A DNA stretch of 64,000 nucleotides from Mogibacterium diversum. GTDB taxonomy: Bacteria > Bacillota > Clostridia > Peptostreptococcales > Anaerovoracaceae. Where the stretch lies: positions 1,612,001-1,676,000 of the forward strand of contig NZ_CP027228.1 in the NCBI RefSeq assembly GCF_002998925.1, read 5' to 3'. Made by a program: the position numbers and the translations under genes. Below, piece after piece: positions 18,242-27,406 of the stretch. The notes beneath the pieces were generated by a model. That model saw only the letters and a list, made by a program, of their open reading frames with translations, ran no database searches and was not told the DNA's origin. How positions within the stretch are numbered: position 1 is the stretch's first letter; each line of letters begins with the position of its first letter.

Positions 18242-19675
18242 ATGCTTTACGACATAGTCATAATAGGTGCAGGAATCACTGGCTCGATGCTCGCCAGAGA
18301 GCTTTCGAGGTACGAGCTCAAAGTAGCGGTCCTAGACAAGGAAAATGATATCGCGAATGGCGCAACGATGGCGAATTCTGCGATAGTGCACACAGGATAC
18401 GATCCTGTAGATGGTACGCTCAAGGCTGAGCTCAATGTAAAGGGGGCTCGCAAGTATCCTAAGATATGCGAGGATTTGCATTGCCATATCAAGAATACAG
18501 GAGCGTTCGTAGTTGCATGTGGTCAGGAAGAGGAGAAACTTCTAGATGTACTGGCTGAAAGGGCAGTCTGTAGGGAGATCCCTCATGAATTTCTGAGTGA
18601 AGATGAGGCACGCGCCGTGGAGCCTAATCTCAGTGACAGCATAACCAAGGTGCTGTCGTTTCCGACGACCTCAGTGATATATCCGTGGGAGGTTGCTATA
18701 GCCTGCATGCAGGTGGCGGTGGGAAATGGTGTTGAGCTATTCCTAAATCATGAAGTTAGTAGTGTCGAGAAGAATGACGATGGATACTCGGTCACTGCAA
18801 ACGGTAAGCCGTTCCATACAAAAGTACTCCTAAATGCTTCTGGAATAGGCGCCTCGGAGATCTGCCATATGGTGACAGAAGATGCAGGCTTCGAGATAAC
18901 TCCGAGGCGAGGCGAATACTATGTCATCAGTAACGACGAGCATATAGTAAATAACATCATATTCCCAGTTCCAACTGCCAAGGGCAAGGGAGTACTCGCA
19001 ATTCCGACGGTATACGGCAATACGCTCATCGGTCCTAATAGCGAGCAATTAGAAGACAACATAACGACGGCAACTAGCACAGTTGGGGCTAGATACCTAC
19101 GCGAAAATATCGCCAAGATAATTAAGACGGTTCCACTGCATAAGTCGATAAGGACATTTGCAGGGCTGAGACCGAGTTCAACATCAAAGGATTTCATAAT
19201 AGGCCCCTTAGATGACGAGAACCCAAACTTCATCAACATCGCTTCCATAGAGTCGCCCGGATTAGCCAGTGCGCCGGCGATTGCGGACTATGTGATAGAG
19301 CATTTTATAGCGGATAGATTCTGCCTTAAGGAAAATCCAGATGCTGTGATGACAAGAGACAAGCCGATTGTCGTCTCGGAGTTATCTGAAGAGGAGCGTG
19401 AGAAACTCGTGCGTGCAAATTCGCAGTATGCAAATATAGTTTGCAGGTGCGAGACCATATCCGAGGGAGAGATAGTTTCTGCAATACATGAAGTCTGTGG
19501 AGCTAGAAGCGTCAAGGGGATAAAGAAACGAGTTCGTCCAGGGATGGGCAAGTGTCAGGGAGGTTTCTGCGAACCTAAGGTCGTGGAAATACTGGCGAGA
19601 GAATTAAACTGCTCACCTGTCGATATCGTTCAAGATGGGCAGTATTCAAAGATTTTAGAGAGGGAGAATCGCTAA
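18242..19675 (+). CDS. FAD-dependent oxidoreductase, GlpA-like, with BFD-type Fe-S domain
   Basis: This 477-aa protein begins with the FAD-binding VIIGAGITGSMLARELSRY and carries a DAO/glycerol-3-phosphate dehydrogenase-type domain to about residue 360. The C-terminus from about residue 395 is a BFD-like [2Fe-2S] domain with CRC and then GKCQGGFC. GlpA-type enzymes oxidise glycerol-3-phosphate to dihydroxyacetone phosphate. The ATG follows GGAGG. It forms a tight operon with the next two genes, with gaps of one base, a trio common in Clostridia. No glycerol kinase or facilitator is nearby, so the true substrate could be another hydroxy acid. Confidence 0.83.
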   Translation: MLYDIVIIGAGITGSMLARELSRYELKVAVLDKENDIANGATMANSAIVHTGYDPVDGTLKAELNVKGARKYPKICEDLHCHIKNTGAFVVACGQEEEKLLDVLAERAVCREIPHEFLSEDEARAVEPNLSDSITKVLSFPTTSVIYPWEVAIACMQVAVGNGVELFLNHEVSSVEKNDDGYSVTANGKPFHTKVLLNASGIGASEICHMVTEDAGFEITPRRGEYYVISNDEHIVNNIIFPVPTAKGKGVLAIPTVYGNTLIGPNSEQLEDNITTATSTVGARYLRENIAKIIKTVPLHKSIRTFAGLRPSSTSKDFIIGPLDDENPNFINIASIESPGLASAPAIADYVIEHFIADRFCLKENPDAVMTRDKPIVVSELSEEEREKLVRANSQYANIVCRCETISEGEIVSAIHEVCGARSVKGIKKRVRPGMGKCQGGFCEPKVVEILARELNCSPVDIVQDGQYSKILERENR

Positions 19676-19676
19676 G

Positions 19677-21008
19677 ATGAGACATTGTCAGGCAGTGGTA
19701 ATAGGTGGTGGCTGCGGTGGACTTGCGGCAGCTGCAAAGCTAAAGCACGAAGGGCTATCGGATGTCGTTTTAATCGAACGCGATATCGAGCTTGGCGGAG
19801 TGCTCAATCAGTGCATACATAATGGGTTCGGACTTACAACCTTCAAAGAGCAGCTTAGCGGACCTGCATTTGCAGAGAGGTACGAGAGGGACGCGGTAGC
19901 ATCTGGTGTAGAGATCAAGCTAGGCACAATGGTTACGCACATGAGTAAAGACCGCGTCATTGAGTATGTGAGTAAGGAAGAGGGATATCAGAAGCTCAAG
20001 GCAGATATCATCATCCTTGCCGTTGGATGCTACGAGAGAAGCCGCGGTGCTCTTGGAATCCCTGGCGAGCGTCCGGCTGGAGTCTACACAGCGGGACAGG
20101 CGCAGAGATACCTCAATATAGATGGTTATATGGTCGGTCAGAAAGTATTTATACTCGGCTCTGGAGATATCGGACTCATAATGGCTCGCCGAATGAGCCT
20201 CGAGGGTGCTGAAGTGCTAGGTGTTGCAGAGCTTATGCCGTACAGCAATGGGCTACCTCGTAACATGAAGCAGTGCCTCGATGACTTTGGGATTCCTCTA
20301 TATCTATCTCATACTGTAACTAACATATATGGACGTGATAGGCTCGAACGAATTGAGCTCACAAAGGTAGATGATACGAGACAGCCGATTAAGGGAAGCG
20401 AGATGTATTTCGACGTAGATACACTGCTTCTAAGCGTTGGACTGATTCCTGAAAACACTCTAGCTGAAGAGGCTGGAATTGAAATGGATCCGAGCATCCG
20501 TGGACCAATTGTCGACGAGAACTATATGACATCGGTTCCGGGAATATTCGCATGCGGAAACGGACTTCACGTGCATGACCTAGCAGACTTCGTTACGAAG
20601 CAGGCCGGTGAGGCGGCGGTAGGGGCTGCTAGATACTATGACGCTCTAAAGCACAGATTAGAGAAAACTCAGGATGATGATGAAGCAGAGACATTCGGAT
20701 TATCTACAGATGATGACGATGAATCTTTAGCCGGTAATTCGTACTGTGAAGCTCACGCTGGAAATATGGTGAGCTACGTAGTTCCTGCGAAACTCCACAA
20801 AAAGAGCCTGCCAAAGGCTGTGACACTTTACTTCCGTGTCCGTAAACCGATGAACGATGTCACGATAGAGATCTCGAAGGGTGATAAGCTGATGCGCTCC
20901 ATCCACAAGGATGTGGTTATCCCCTCTGAGATGGAACAGGTGGTAATAGCTGGTAAGAACCTTGAAGAAGCCGATGGGGATCTCACGGTTCAGATAAAGG
21001 AGAATTAA
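19677..21008 (+). CDS. NAD(P)/FAD-dependent oxidoreductase, GlpB-like partner
   Basis: The protein has an FAD site AVVIGGGCGGLAAAAKL at the N-terminus, the LGGVLNQCIHNGFG segment near residue 45, and a second dinucleotide site VFILGSGDIGLIMARRM near residue 160. It also has the FACGNGLHVHDLADFV closing motif. This is the pyridine-nucleotide disulfide reductase fold without an obvious CxxxxC redox pair. About 110 extra residues at the C-terminus include an acidic linker and a beta-rich tail. It probably passes electrons from the GlpA-like subunit to NAD or another acceptor. It starts one base after the previous stop. Confidence 0.82.
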   Translation: MRHCQAVVIGGGCGGLAAAAKLKHEGLSDVVLIERDIELGGVLNQCIHNGFGLTTFKEQLSGPAFAERYERDAVASGVEIKLGTMVTHMSKDRVIEYVSKEEGYQKLKADIIILAVGCYERSRGALGIPGERPAGVYTAGQAQRYLNIDGYMVGQKVFILGSGDIGLIMARRMSLEGAEVLGVAELMPYSNGLPRNMKQCLDDFGIPLYLSHTVTNIYGRDRLERIELTKVDDTRQPIKGSEMYFDVDTLLLSVGLIPENTLAEEAGIEMDPSIRGPIVDENYMTSVPGIFACGNGLHVHDLADFVTKQAGEAAVGAARYYDALKHRLEKTQDDDEAETFGLSTDDDDESLAGNSYCEAHAGNMVSYVVPAKLHKKSLPKAVTLYFRVRKPMNDVTIEISKGDKLMRSIHKDVVIPSEMEQVVIAGKNLEEADGDLTVQIKEN

Positions 21009-21009
21009 G

Positions 21010-21369
21010 ATGAGAGATGCAGAATTGATTTGCGTAAATTGTCCGAAGGGCTGCAGAGTTACTGTGCATCTCGAAGATGATAAAATTATAGAAATTGAAG
21101 GGTACAGCTGCAAAGAAGGTCTTAGCTATGCAGAGCAGGAGATAACTCGCCCGATGAGGATTCTGACTTCGACGGTAAGAATCGATGGGGCGGTCAACCG
21201 CGTGCTGCCGGTAATTACCGAGAGCGAGATTCCTCTGGACATTTGGCGCGAGGCGATGGGTGAGATTAAAGGACTCAGAGTAACGACTCCTGTGGAGATA
21301 GACGACGTAATCGTGAGTGACTTTATGGGTACAGGCGTGAATCTGATTGCGAGTAGGAGTATGAGGTAA
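21010..21369 (+). CDS. DUF1667-type small Cys-rich redox partner
   Basis: This 119-aa protein starts with ICVNCPKGCRVTV, a CxxCxxxC cluster like those in small Fe-S proteins, and contains GYSCKEGLSYAEQE, which matches DUF1667. Members are nearly always encoded directly after the two oxidoreductases found here and are thought to be an electron-transfer or assembly subunit. The start is one base after the previous stop. Biochemical function is not established. Confidence 0.8.
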   Translation: MRDAELICVNCPKGCRVTVHLEDDKIIEIEGYSCKEGLSYAEQEITRPMRILTSTVRIDGAVNRVLPVITESEIPLDIWREAMGEIKGLRVTTPVEIDDVIVSDFMGTGVNLIASRSMR

Positions 21370-21376
21370 GCTTCTG

Positions 21377-21405
21377 TTGTCCTATCCATACCCAGATGGT
21401 ATAAT
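21377..21405 (+). promoter_or_regulatory. Predicted promoter, TTGTCC-17-TATAAT
   Basis: TTGTCC at 21377-21382 and TATAAT at 21400-21405 have a 17-base spacer and a TG one base before the -10. It lies 62 bases before the small membrane gene and probably drives it and the YbjQ-like gene. Confidence 0.65.
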
Positions 21406-21466
21406 TATCCGTAAATACGGGGCAAGCAATCGTGCATGCTCGGGTATTTGAGAAGAGAGATGTTTT

Positions 21467-21700
21467 ATGAAGAAAAATAAAATCGGCAGTATTCTCGTAG
21501 CGGTTGCGATAATAGGGATAGTCATCGGAATTATACTGATCTACTTCATCGGTTTCGAAATTATTCCTGGGATACCGCTTGGCGTAAGAATAGTTGTAGC
21601 ACTTATCTGTGCTGGCTTTATATACGGAGTACTGCACATCTTAATCGAGAGAATCCGCGAGATTCAGAAGGGGGAAGACGATGATCTTAGTAACTACTAA
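21467..21700 (+). CDS. Small two-helix membrane protein
   Basis: This 77-aa protein has two hydrophobic segments, about residues 8-28 and 36-56, and a charged C-terminus (ERIREIQKGEDDDLSNY). I do not recognise a family. Its end overlaps the YbjQ-like gene by 20 bases, so the two are translationally coupled and may work together. Similar small membrane partners often accompany YbjQ-like proteins, but the link is an inference. Confidence 0.7.
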   Translation: MKKNKIGSILVAVAIIGIVIGIILIYFIGFEIIPGIPLGVRIVVALICAGFIYGVLHILIERIREIQKGEDDDLSNY

Positions 21701-21995
21701 CGAAATCGAAGGCAGAAAAGTTCAGACTATCGGACTTGTAAAGGGAAGCACAATTCAGACAGTTAATGCTATCAGAGACTTTGGAGCTGGACTCAAGACT
21801 CTTGTCGGCGGAGAACTCGTTAAGTATAACGAGATGATGAACAACGCACGAGCTCTTGCAACTAAGAGAATGGTTGATGAGGCTGAGAGTGTTGGCGCTG
21901 ACGCTGTTGTTGCAGTTCGTTATGCATCCGCATCCATAATGCAGAGCGCTGCAGAGGTTATGGCATACGGAACAGCTGTTAAGTTCGTTGACTAA
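21681..21995 (+). CDS. YbjQ / UPF0145 family protein
   Basis: This 104-aa protein carries the family pattern MILVTTNEIEGRKVQTIGLVKG, then GGELVKYNEMM and ADAVVAVRYASASIMQSAAEVMAYGTAV, covering the whole length. YbjQ proteins form pentameric rings and are sometimes annotated as heavy-metal binding, but their job is unknown. A GGGGG ribosome site lies 7 bases before the ATG, inside the preceding gene. Confidence 0.9.
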   Translation: MILVTTNEIEGRKVQTIGLVKGSTIQTVNAIRDFGAGLKTLVGGELVKYNEMMNNARALATKRMVDEAESVGADAVVAVRYASASIMQSAAEVMAYGTAVKFVD

Positions 21996-22045
21996 TCTTA
22001 GATGACTTGGATGCAAGCCAAAGTACTATAAATAATTGAATTTTG

Positions 22046-22098
22046 CCGGGCCAGAGACTCGCTTATTTAAACGAGCGAGTTAGAAGACCCGGTTTTCA
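22046..22098 (+). terminator. Nested-hairpin terminator
   Basis: An outer stem CCGGG / CCCGG and an inner stem ACTCGCT / AGCGAGT enclose an AT-rich loop. They are followed by TTTTCATTTGTTTTT. It ends the YbjQ-like transcript and argues against any start of the next gene upstream of about 22100. Confidence 0.75.
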
Positions 22099-22144
22099 TT
22101 TGTTTTTGATTTATATACACGTTACTTCCTTGCATATATCACCT

Positions 22145-22819
22145 ATGAGGGATATTATTATACCTATGCTTAAGGTTATTAAATGGATATTTAAGTTAAT
22201 ATTGATAGCTGTAGTCATCATCGTGGGAATCAATCTATTTGTTAAGTTCGAAGGAGAGCGAAGTCTCCGCAGCTTAGATCAAATTCGCGGTCAATCGTAT
22301 GACTGCATCATCGTGCTGGGTGCAGGGGTGTACGGAAATGGTGAGCCTACTAAGATCTTGAAGGATAGGCTTGACCGTGGTATAGAGCTTTATAATGCGG
22401 GGGTAGCACCGAAGCTGCTGCTGTCTGGGGATAATGGCAAGACCAATTACGACGAGGTAAAGGTCATGAAGAACTACTGCTTGAAGCACGGTGTCCCAGC
22501 AAAGGACATATTCCTCGATCACGCAGGTTTCTCGACGTATGAATCGATGTATCGCGCAAAGGATATATTCGGTGTAAAGTCAGCTGTAGTGGTTACACAG
22601 CATTATCACGAGGGGAGATCGCTATATACGGCAAAGCGGCTTGGCATCAAAGCTGTAGGAGTAAGTGCTGCCGAGAAGAAGTATGACGGCGATGAGGCTC
22701 GTGCAATCAGGGAGTTTCTATCTAGAGAAAAAGCTTTTGTGCAGTGCCTTGTGAAACCAGAACCGACGTTCCTCGGAGACAAGATTGATATTACAGGCGA
22801 TGGGCAGGTCAGCTGGTAA
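22145..22819 (+). CDS. YdcF/SanA-like DUF218 membrane-anchored protein
   Basis: The protein has one N-terminal helix (IFKLILIAVVIIVGINLFV) and a DUF218 domain beginning YDCIIVLGAGVYGNGEPT, with LLLSGDNG and VVTQHYHEGRSLYTAKRLG. SanA-type proteins affect envelope barrier function, and other members may process lipid-linked cell-wall intermediates. I chose the ATG at 22145. The ATG at 22166 is equally plausible, and longer versions would run through the upstream terminator. The enzymatic role is unknown. Confidence 0.82.
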   Translation: MRDIIIPMLKVIKWIFKLILIAVVIIVGINLFVKFEGERSLRSLDQIRGQSYDCIIVLGAGVYGNGEPTKILKDRLDRGIELYNAGVAPKLLLSGDNGKTNYDEVKVMKNYCLKHGVPAKDIFLDHAGFSTYESMYRAKDIFGVKSAVVVTQHYHEGRSLYTAKRLGIKAVGVSAAEKKYDGDEARAIREFLSREKAFVQCLVKPEPTFLGDKIDITGDGQVSW

Positions 22820-22862
22820 ATTGATAACCGTTCAAAAATAAATTATGAATTTAGTGAATTTT

Positions 22863-22890
22863 GCGCTGGAGTAGAAACTCTGGCGCTTTT
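22863..22890 (+). terminator. Weak terminator after the DUF218 gene
   Basis: GCGCTGGAG and CTCTGGCGC form a stem with two internal mismatches around TAGAAA, followed by TTTTTAT. It is 44 bases after the stop. Confidence 0.5.
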
Positions 22891-22953
22891 TATATATGGG
22901 AGGAGAAACCCTTATAATGCATACAAGTATTTATATAAGTGCATCATTAATTG

Positions 22954-22981
22954 TTGACAAAAGAATTTAGCGCAATATAAT
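22954..22981 (+). promoter_or_regulatory. Consensus promoter of the glutathione peroxidase gene, with structured leader
   Basis: TTGACA at 22954-22959 and TATAAT at 22976-22981 are both perfect sigma-A boxes with a 16-base spacer. The leader of about 115 bases before the ribosome site contains two small hairpins, AGTCTAA / TTAGACT and ATGCCA / TGGCAT. I do not recognise a known riboswitch in it. Confidence 0.8.
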
Positions 22982-23109
22982 CGTACATGTAAGGGGAGTC
23001 TAAAAAAGGGAATTAGACTAGAAGATTAACGTAGTAACGAGAATGCCACATAAAAATGGCATGTGGATTTCAAAGGGCTTTTCAAAGGTCATAACAGGAG
23101 GTAATGGAT

Positions 23110-23652
23110 ATGGGATTTTATGATTACTCAGTTCCAGCTATAGACGGAAGCGAAGTATCGATGAAAGATTACGAGGGGAAGGTTGTCCTCGTTGTCAATA
23201 CAGCAACAGGCTGTGGCTTCACACCTCAGTATGAACCGATTGAAGAGATGTATGAGAAGTATCATGATAAGGGATTTGAAGTGCTAGATATTCCTTGCAA
23301 CCAGTTTGCGGGACAGGCTCCTGGGACTGATGAAGAGATACATGATTTCTGTACTCTGCAGTACAACACGAAGTTCCCTCAGATGAAGAAGTCTGATGTG
23401 AACGGCGAGAACCAGCTAGCACTATATAAATTTCTCAAGGAAGAGAAGGGCTTTGAAGGCTTTGGCAAAGGCCTCAAGGCGACAGGACTTTCGCTAGTGG
23501 TTAAGAAGATGGACAAGGATTATAAGAATAATCCTGATATCAAGTGGAACTTCACCAAATTCGTGGTCGACAGAAACGGCGATGTAGTTGAGCGATTTGA
23601 GCCCACTGCGAAGATGGAGGAAGTGGAGAAGTGCGTGGCTTCTCTCATTTAA
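23110..23652 (+). CDS. Cysteine-type glutathione peroxidase
   Basis: The protein covers the glutathione peroxidase fold: VNTATGCGFTPQYEPIEEMY with the peroxidatic cysteine near residue 35, DIPCNQFAGQAPGTDEEI with the resolving-type cysteine and Gln, and IKWNFTKFVVDRNGDVVERF with the Trp-Asn pair near residue 155. Such Cys enzymes reduce hydroperoxides, usually with thioredoxin. AGGAGG at 23096-23101 is 2 bases from the ATG at 23104 but 8 bases from the ATG at 23110, so I use 23110. It is a single gene under a near-consensus promoter, fitting an oxidative-stress defence of an anaerobe. Confidence 0.92.
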   Translation: MGFYDYSVPAIDGSEVSMKDYEGKVVLVVNTATGCGFTPQYEPIEEMYEKYHDKGFEVLDIPCNQFAGQAPGTDEEIHDFCTLQYNTKFPQMKKSDVNGENQLALYKFLKEEKGFEGFGKGLKATGLSLVVKKMDKDYKNNPDIKWNFTKFVVDRNGDVVERFEPTAKMEEVEKCVASLI

Positions 23653-23716
23653 ATCAGTTGTTCCAAGCCTACGGGCTGTAACATCCTTAATAATAAATAT
23701 ACTGCAATGGAGAAAG

Positions 23717-23738
23717 CGTGGCTGAGGCTACGTTTTTT
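23717..23738 (+). terminator. Terminator after glutathione peroxidase
   Basis: CGTGGC / GCTACG, with one G-U pair and the loop TGAG, is followed by TTTTTT. A 69-codon frame overlapping it (23707-23916) looks non-coding. Confidence 0.75.
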
Positions 23739-23837
23739 CCTTTGCGGCAATATGATAAATGAAGCTATAAAGTTAAAGATTGTACAACTCTTATGTACTA
23801 TTTTGCGTTTCTGCACTAGAATGTTTTGCTCTCAAAA

Positions 23838-23846
23838 TGGTATAAT
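23838..23846 (+). promoter_or_regulatory. Extended -10 element upstream of the MATE gene
   Basis: TGGTATAAT is an extended -10 box 67 bases before the MATE start. No good -35 is present. Confidence 0.4.
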
Positions 23847-23912
23847 AAACCGTAGATTGAATGGATACCCGTTCAGTCGTTTTTATTTATTGGGACAAGA
23901 AAAGGGGGAACG

Positions 23913-25271
23913 ATGAGCACAGCTGCTGATATAAAAGAGAATAAGCTGGGGACAGCGCCGATACCGTCACTGATTATAAAATTGTCGGTTCCGCTCATGG
24001 TTTCTATGTTTGTGCTAGCGCTTTATAACATAGTGGATAGCATATTTGTCGCTCAGATTAATGAGAATGCTCTTACGGCCATCTCACTATGCTTTCCGAT
24101 TCAATCCATGATGATTGCATTCGGAGTAGGTACGGCAGTCGGCATGAGTGCACTGATGTCAAGGTACCTCGGGGCAAAGGAGTTCGATAAGGTAAATGCT
24201 ACGGCACAAAATGGAATATTCCTGAGCTTCGTAACATATGCGATATTCGTAATTATAGGTCTATTTGCAAGACCTTTTATAGAGATGCAGACAAATGATC
24301 CTGAGATAATCGAGTATGGCGTAACGTACCTCAGAATCGTATGCTGGCTATCGGTCATGGTGTTCCTGCAGGTTACAATCGAAAGGCTGCTGCAGAGCAC
24401 AGGCAGGACCATATACATATTTATCACTCAGAGTACCGGCGCTATTATTAATATCATCATGGATCCGATCCTTATCTTTGGATGGTTTGGTGCACCTAAG
24501 ATGGGAATCGCCGGCGCTGCATATGCCACCGTTTTTGGACAGACCGTTGGTGCGCTGCTAGGGCTTTATTTCAATATTAAGAAGAATAGAGAGGTCAAGC
24601 TGACCTTTAAGGGTTTCAGACCTAGCTGGAATACAATAAGAGAAATATATGAAATCGGCGTCCCATCAATCATCATGCAGTCTGTAGGTTCATTAATGGT
24701 GTTCGGCCTCAACCAGATACTCGTAAAATTTACAACCACTGCGGTTGCTGCATTTGGAGCGTTCTTCAAGCTTCAGAGCTTCATCTTTATGCCAGTGTTC
24801 GGCATGAATAATGGCATAGTTCCGATTATCGCTTACAACTATGGCGCACAGAATCGCAAGAGACTAAATGAAGCCATGAGACTGGCTGCGATTTATGGCA
24901 TAGTCATTATGACCGTGGGTATGTTCATTTTCTGGGCAATCCCGCATGTACTGCTCGGCTTCTTCGCAGCATCCCCAGAGCTGATGAGGATTGGAACTGT
25001 TGAGCTTAGAATTATCTCGCTGGTATTTCCATTTGCAGGGTACTCGATTATGCGAGGAGGAGTATTCCAGGCACTTGGCAAGAGTGTGTACAGCATGTAC
25101 GTATCAATAGTGAGACAGCTAATCGTGTTACTGCCAGCGGCATACTTCCTATCTAAGCTCGGTAATGTCGACTACGTGTGGTTCTCGTTTGTATTTGCAG
25201 AATTCTTTGGACTTAGCATGTCAATCATATATACTAGAAAGATAAAGAAGGATATAATAAGCCAGCTATAG
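23913..25271 (+). CDS. MATE family efflux transporter
   Basis: This 452-aa protein has twelve predicted helices in two repeats, starting LSVPLMVSMFVLALYNIVDSIF, the typical MATE opening. It has the family segments MSALMSRYLGAKEFDKVN and GMNNGIVPIIAYNYGAQNRKR at the equivalent places in each half. MATE proteins export cationic drugs or metabolites in exchange for Na+ or H+. GGGGGA precedes the ATG. It stands alone between a terminator and the cyclo-ligase gene. The substrate cannot be predicted. Confidence 0.93.
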   Translation: MSTAADIKENKLGTAPIPSLIIKLSVPLMVSMFVLALYNIVDSIFVAQINENALTAISLCFPIQSMMIAFGVGTAVGMSALMSRYLGAKEFDKVNATAQNGIFLSFVTYAIFVIIGLFARPFIEMQTNDPEIIEYGVTYLRIVCWLSVMVFLQVTIERLLQSTGRTIYIFITQSTGAIINIIMDPILIFGWFGAPKMGIAGAAYATVFGQTVGALLGLYFNIKKNREVKLTFKGFRPSWNTIREIYEIGVPSIIMQSVGSLMVFGLNQILVKFTTTAVAAFGAFFKLQSFIFMPVFGMNNGIVPIIAYNYGAQNRKRLNEAMRLAAIYGIVIMTVGMFIFWAIPHVLLGFFAASPELMRIGTVELRIISLVFPFAGYSIMRGGVFQALGKSVYSMYVSIVRQLIVLLPAAYFLSKLGNVDYVWFSFVFAEFFGLSMSIIYTRKIKKDIISQL

Positions 25272-25365
25272 GTGTATTTTGCATCTATCAAATGACCATA
25301 TATATCTGTAACATATATATCCGTAAGACTTACGAAGTGCAGTAGCTGCACGATAAGGAGCGAAT

Positions 25366-25962
25366 GTGGAAACTCTTAGAGAACAGAACATACATGAAAA
25401 TAAAAAGGCGCTTCGCGCAAGATGTAGAGAAATCGTAAAGGAGCTCTCACCTGAATATATCGAAGAAGCGAGCAATAAAATTGCTGATCTATTACTGGCA
25501 ATTGATGCATATAAGAATTCGAATACGATTTTTTGCTACATGTCGATGGGTGGCGAGCCAGTGACGGATGAGATTATAGAGCGAGCTCTCGAGGATGGAA
25601 AGCGCGTTGGGATTCCGCTCTGTGTTGGACCGCATGAGATGGTAGTCAAGGAATATAAGAGCGGTGATGAGCTAGCGAGAGGTGCGTTCGGGATCAGAGA
25701 GCCACTTGCTGAAGCTACTGAAATTACTGCAGATGAGTTTGATCTAGCAATAGTTCCTTGCGTGGCATGCTCGAAGGACGGACGAAGAATCGGGCATGGC
25801 GCTGGTTACTATGATAGATTTCTCAGCGTATCAGGATTTAAAAAGATTGCGCTCTGCTTTGAGAAGCTACTTACAGACGATATTCCGCTAGAAGATACAG
25901 ATGTGTATATGGATGGGGTTGCGACTGAGGATTCTATCTATGGTACACGATGGCGTGGCTAA
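25366..25962 (+). CDS. 5-formyltetrahydrofolate cyclo-ligase
   Basis: This 198-aa ATP-dependent enzyme turns 5-formyl-THF into 5,10-methenyl-THF. It shows the KKALRARCREIV N-terminal nucleotide-binding stretch, an FCYMSMGGEPVT segment, the GAFGIREPL motif and the signature PCVACSKDGRRIGHGAGYYDR near residue 140. The start is a GTG at 25366, with AAGGAG 5 bases upstream. An ATG two bases earlier is out of frame. The 94-base gap before it contains an AT repeat and a GTGCAGTAGCTGCAC palindrome but no clear regulatory RNA. Confidence 0.93.
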   Translation: METLREQNIHENKKALRARCREIVKELSPEYIEEASNKIADLLLAIDAYKNSNTIFCYMSMGGEPVTDEIIERALEDGKRVGIPLCVGPHEMVVKEYKSGDELARGAFGIREPLAEATEITADEFDLAIVPCVACSKDGRRIGHGAGYYDRFLSVSGFKKIALCFEKLLTDDIPLEDTDVYMDGVATEDSIYGTRWRG

Positions 25963-26028
25963 ACTCGAGACAAATTAATCAAAAGTAAGTTACACCATAG
26001 ACATGAATATAGATATAAGGGGAAAAAT

Positions 26029-27105
26029 ATGAACAAAAATAAAGTTGTACTAACCGGTGATAGACCGACCGGCAGACTGCATATAGGACACTATGTGGGA
26101 TCACTTAGACAGAGACTTATCCTGCAGGAGGATTCGAGCATCGATAAGATGTTCGTTATGATTGCAGATGCACAGGCGCTGACAGATAATGCAGATAATC
26201 CAGAAAAGGTGCGCGAGAGCGTGCTTCAGGTTGCGATGGATTACCTAGCAATCGGCATAGATCCAGCGCGCACAACCATCTTTATCCAGTCACAGATTCC
26301 AGCACTTCACGAGATGACTATGTATTATATGAATCTTGTTACAGTAGCTAGAGTTCAGCGTAATCCTACAGTCAAGAATGAGATTAAGATGCGTGGATTT
26401 GAGGCAAATCTGCCAGTAGGATTCTTTACATATCCTATCAGCCAGGCATCCGACATAACTGCATTCATGGGCACTATCGTACCAGTTGGCGAGGATCAGG
26501 AGCCAATGATCGAGCAGTGCCGCGAGATAGTGCGTAAATTCAATGCTACTTACGGTGAAGTTCTAGTTGAGCCAGAGATTTACCTGCCTGACAACAAGGC
26601 GTGCCTCAGACTTCCAGGAACTGATGGTCAAGCTAAGATGAGCAAGTCGCTTGGCAATACCATCTATCTATCGGATAGCGAGCAGGAACTCAAGACTAAG
26701 GTTATGAGCATGTACACTGACCCTAACCACATCAAGGTTGAGGATCCTGGTCAGGTTGAGGGTAACACCGTGTTTACATATCTAGATGCGTTTGTACAGC
26801 CTGACTCGTTCGAGAAGTATCTACCTGAATATAAGGATTTAGATGAGCTCAAGGATCATTACAGAAGAGGAGGTCTCGGCGATGTTAAGGTTAAGAAGTT
26901 CCTTCTCAAGGTGCTAAATGAGTTCCTAGAGCCAATCAGAGAGAGACGCGCTTATTATGAGGAGCACCCCGAGGTTGTTGTCGAGATGCTTCGTAAGGGC
27001 ACAGAACTAGCTAATTCTGAAGCAGAAAAGACTCTTGATAAGATGAAGAAAGCGATGCAGATCGATTACTTCAATCAGTGGAACGAAGATTACAATCTTA
27101 AGTAG
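26029..27105 (+). CDS. trpS: Tryptophanyl-tRNA synthetase
   Basis: This 358-aa class I synthetase has [17 protein letters not shown] (HIGH motif) near residue 10, the [11 protein letters not shown] segment, the [16 protein letters not shown] region and the KMSKS motif in [11 protein letters not shown] near residue 205. It attaches tryptophan to tRNA-Trp. It has an AAGGGG ribosome site and is transcribed alone. I see no T-box leader in the short gap before it. Length and motifs match the family fully. Confidence 0.97.
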   Translation: MNKNKVVLTGDRPTGRLHIGHYVGSLRQRLILQEDSSIDKMFVMIADAQALTDNADNPEKVRESVLQVAMDYLAIGIDPARTTIFIQSQIPALHEMTMYYMNLVTVARVQRNPTVKNEIKMRGFEANLPVGFFTYPISQASDITAFMGTIVPVGEDQEPMIEQCREIVRKFNATYGEVLVEPEIYLPDNKACLRLPGTDGQAKMSKSLGNTIYLSDSEQELKTKVMSMYTDPNHIKVEDPGQVEGNTVFTYLDAFVQPDSFEKYLPEYKDLDELKDHYRRGGLGDVKVKKFLLKVLNEFLEPIRERRAYYEEHPEVVVEMLRKGTELANSEAEKTLDKMKKAMQIDYFNQWNEDYNLK

Positions 27106-27406
27106 GCGAGGCTTACTAGTGAAAGCCTGAAACCAGCCTCTTAGGCAAGGTTAAGTATTTGCCTTGGATCATATATTGCGAGGCTGAAGAATTAAAAATC
27201 AGTTTCCAGAGAAATTGGGGAAATATGTGTGGCAGATTCGATGATTCGGGTCTGTCACTTTTATTTCCTGCACTTCTTCATTTTATCTTCACAAAAATGC
27301 ACATTACCGAGACACATTATTTTCTATTGCATGGTAAAATCTATGTAATGTTATGAAGGGATGTTCTCGAAGTGCTGTGAGCACTGCAAATGTGTGAGAT
27401 TCAAAG
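27106..27406. other. Intergenic stretch with two weak hairpins
   Basis: The 301 bases hold AGGCTT / AAGCCT at 27109-27128 and AGGCAA / TTGCCT at 27143-27164, possible weak terminator elements after trpS. A 65-codon frame at 27159-27356 lacks family features. No clear promoter is seen. Confidence 0.5.

Noticed and set aside
22043..22144. N-terminal extension of the DUF218 protein
   Set aside because: It would be translated through a terminator hairpin and lacks a ribosome site.
23707..23916. 69-codon frame before the MATE gene
   Set aside because: It begins in a terminator hairpin and has unusual Cys/Phe-rich composition with no ribosome site.
27159..27356. 65-codon frame after trpS
   Set aside because: No ribosome site or family features; it is probably intergenic.
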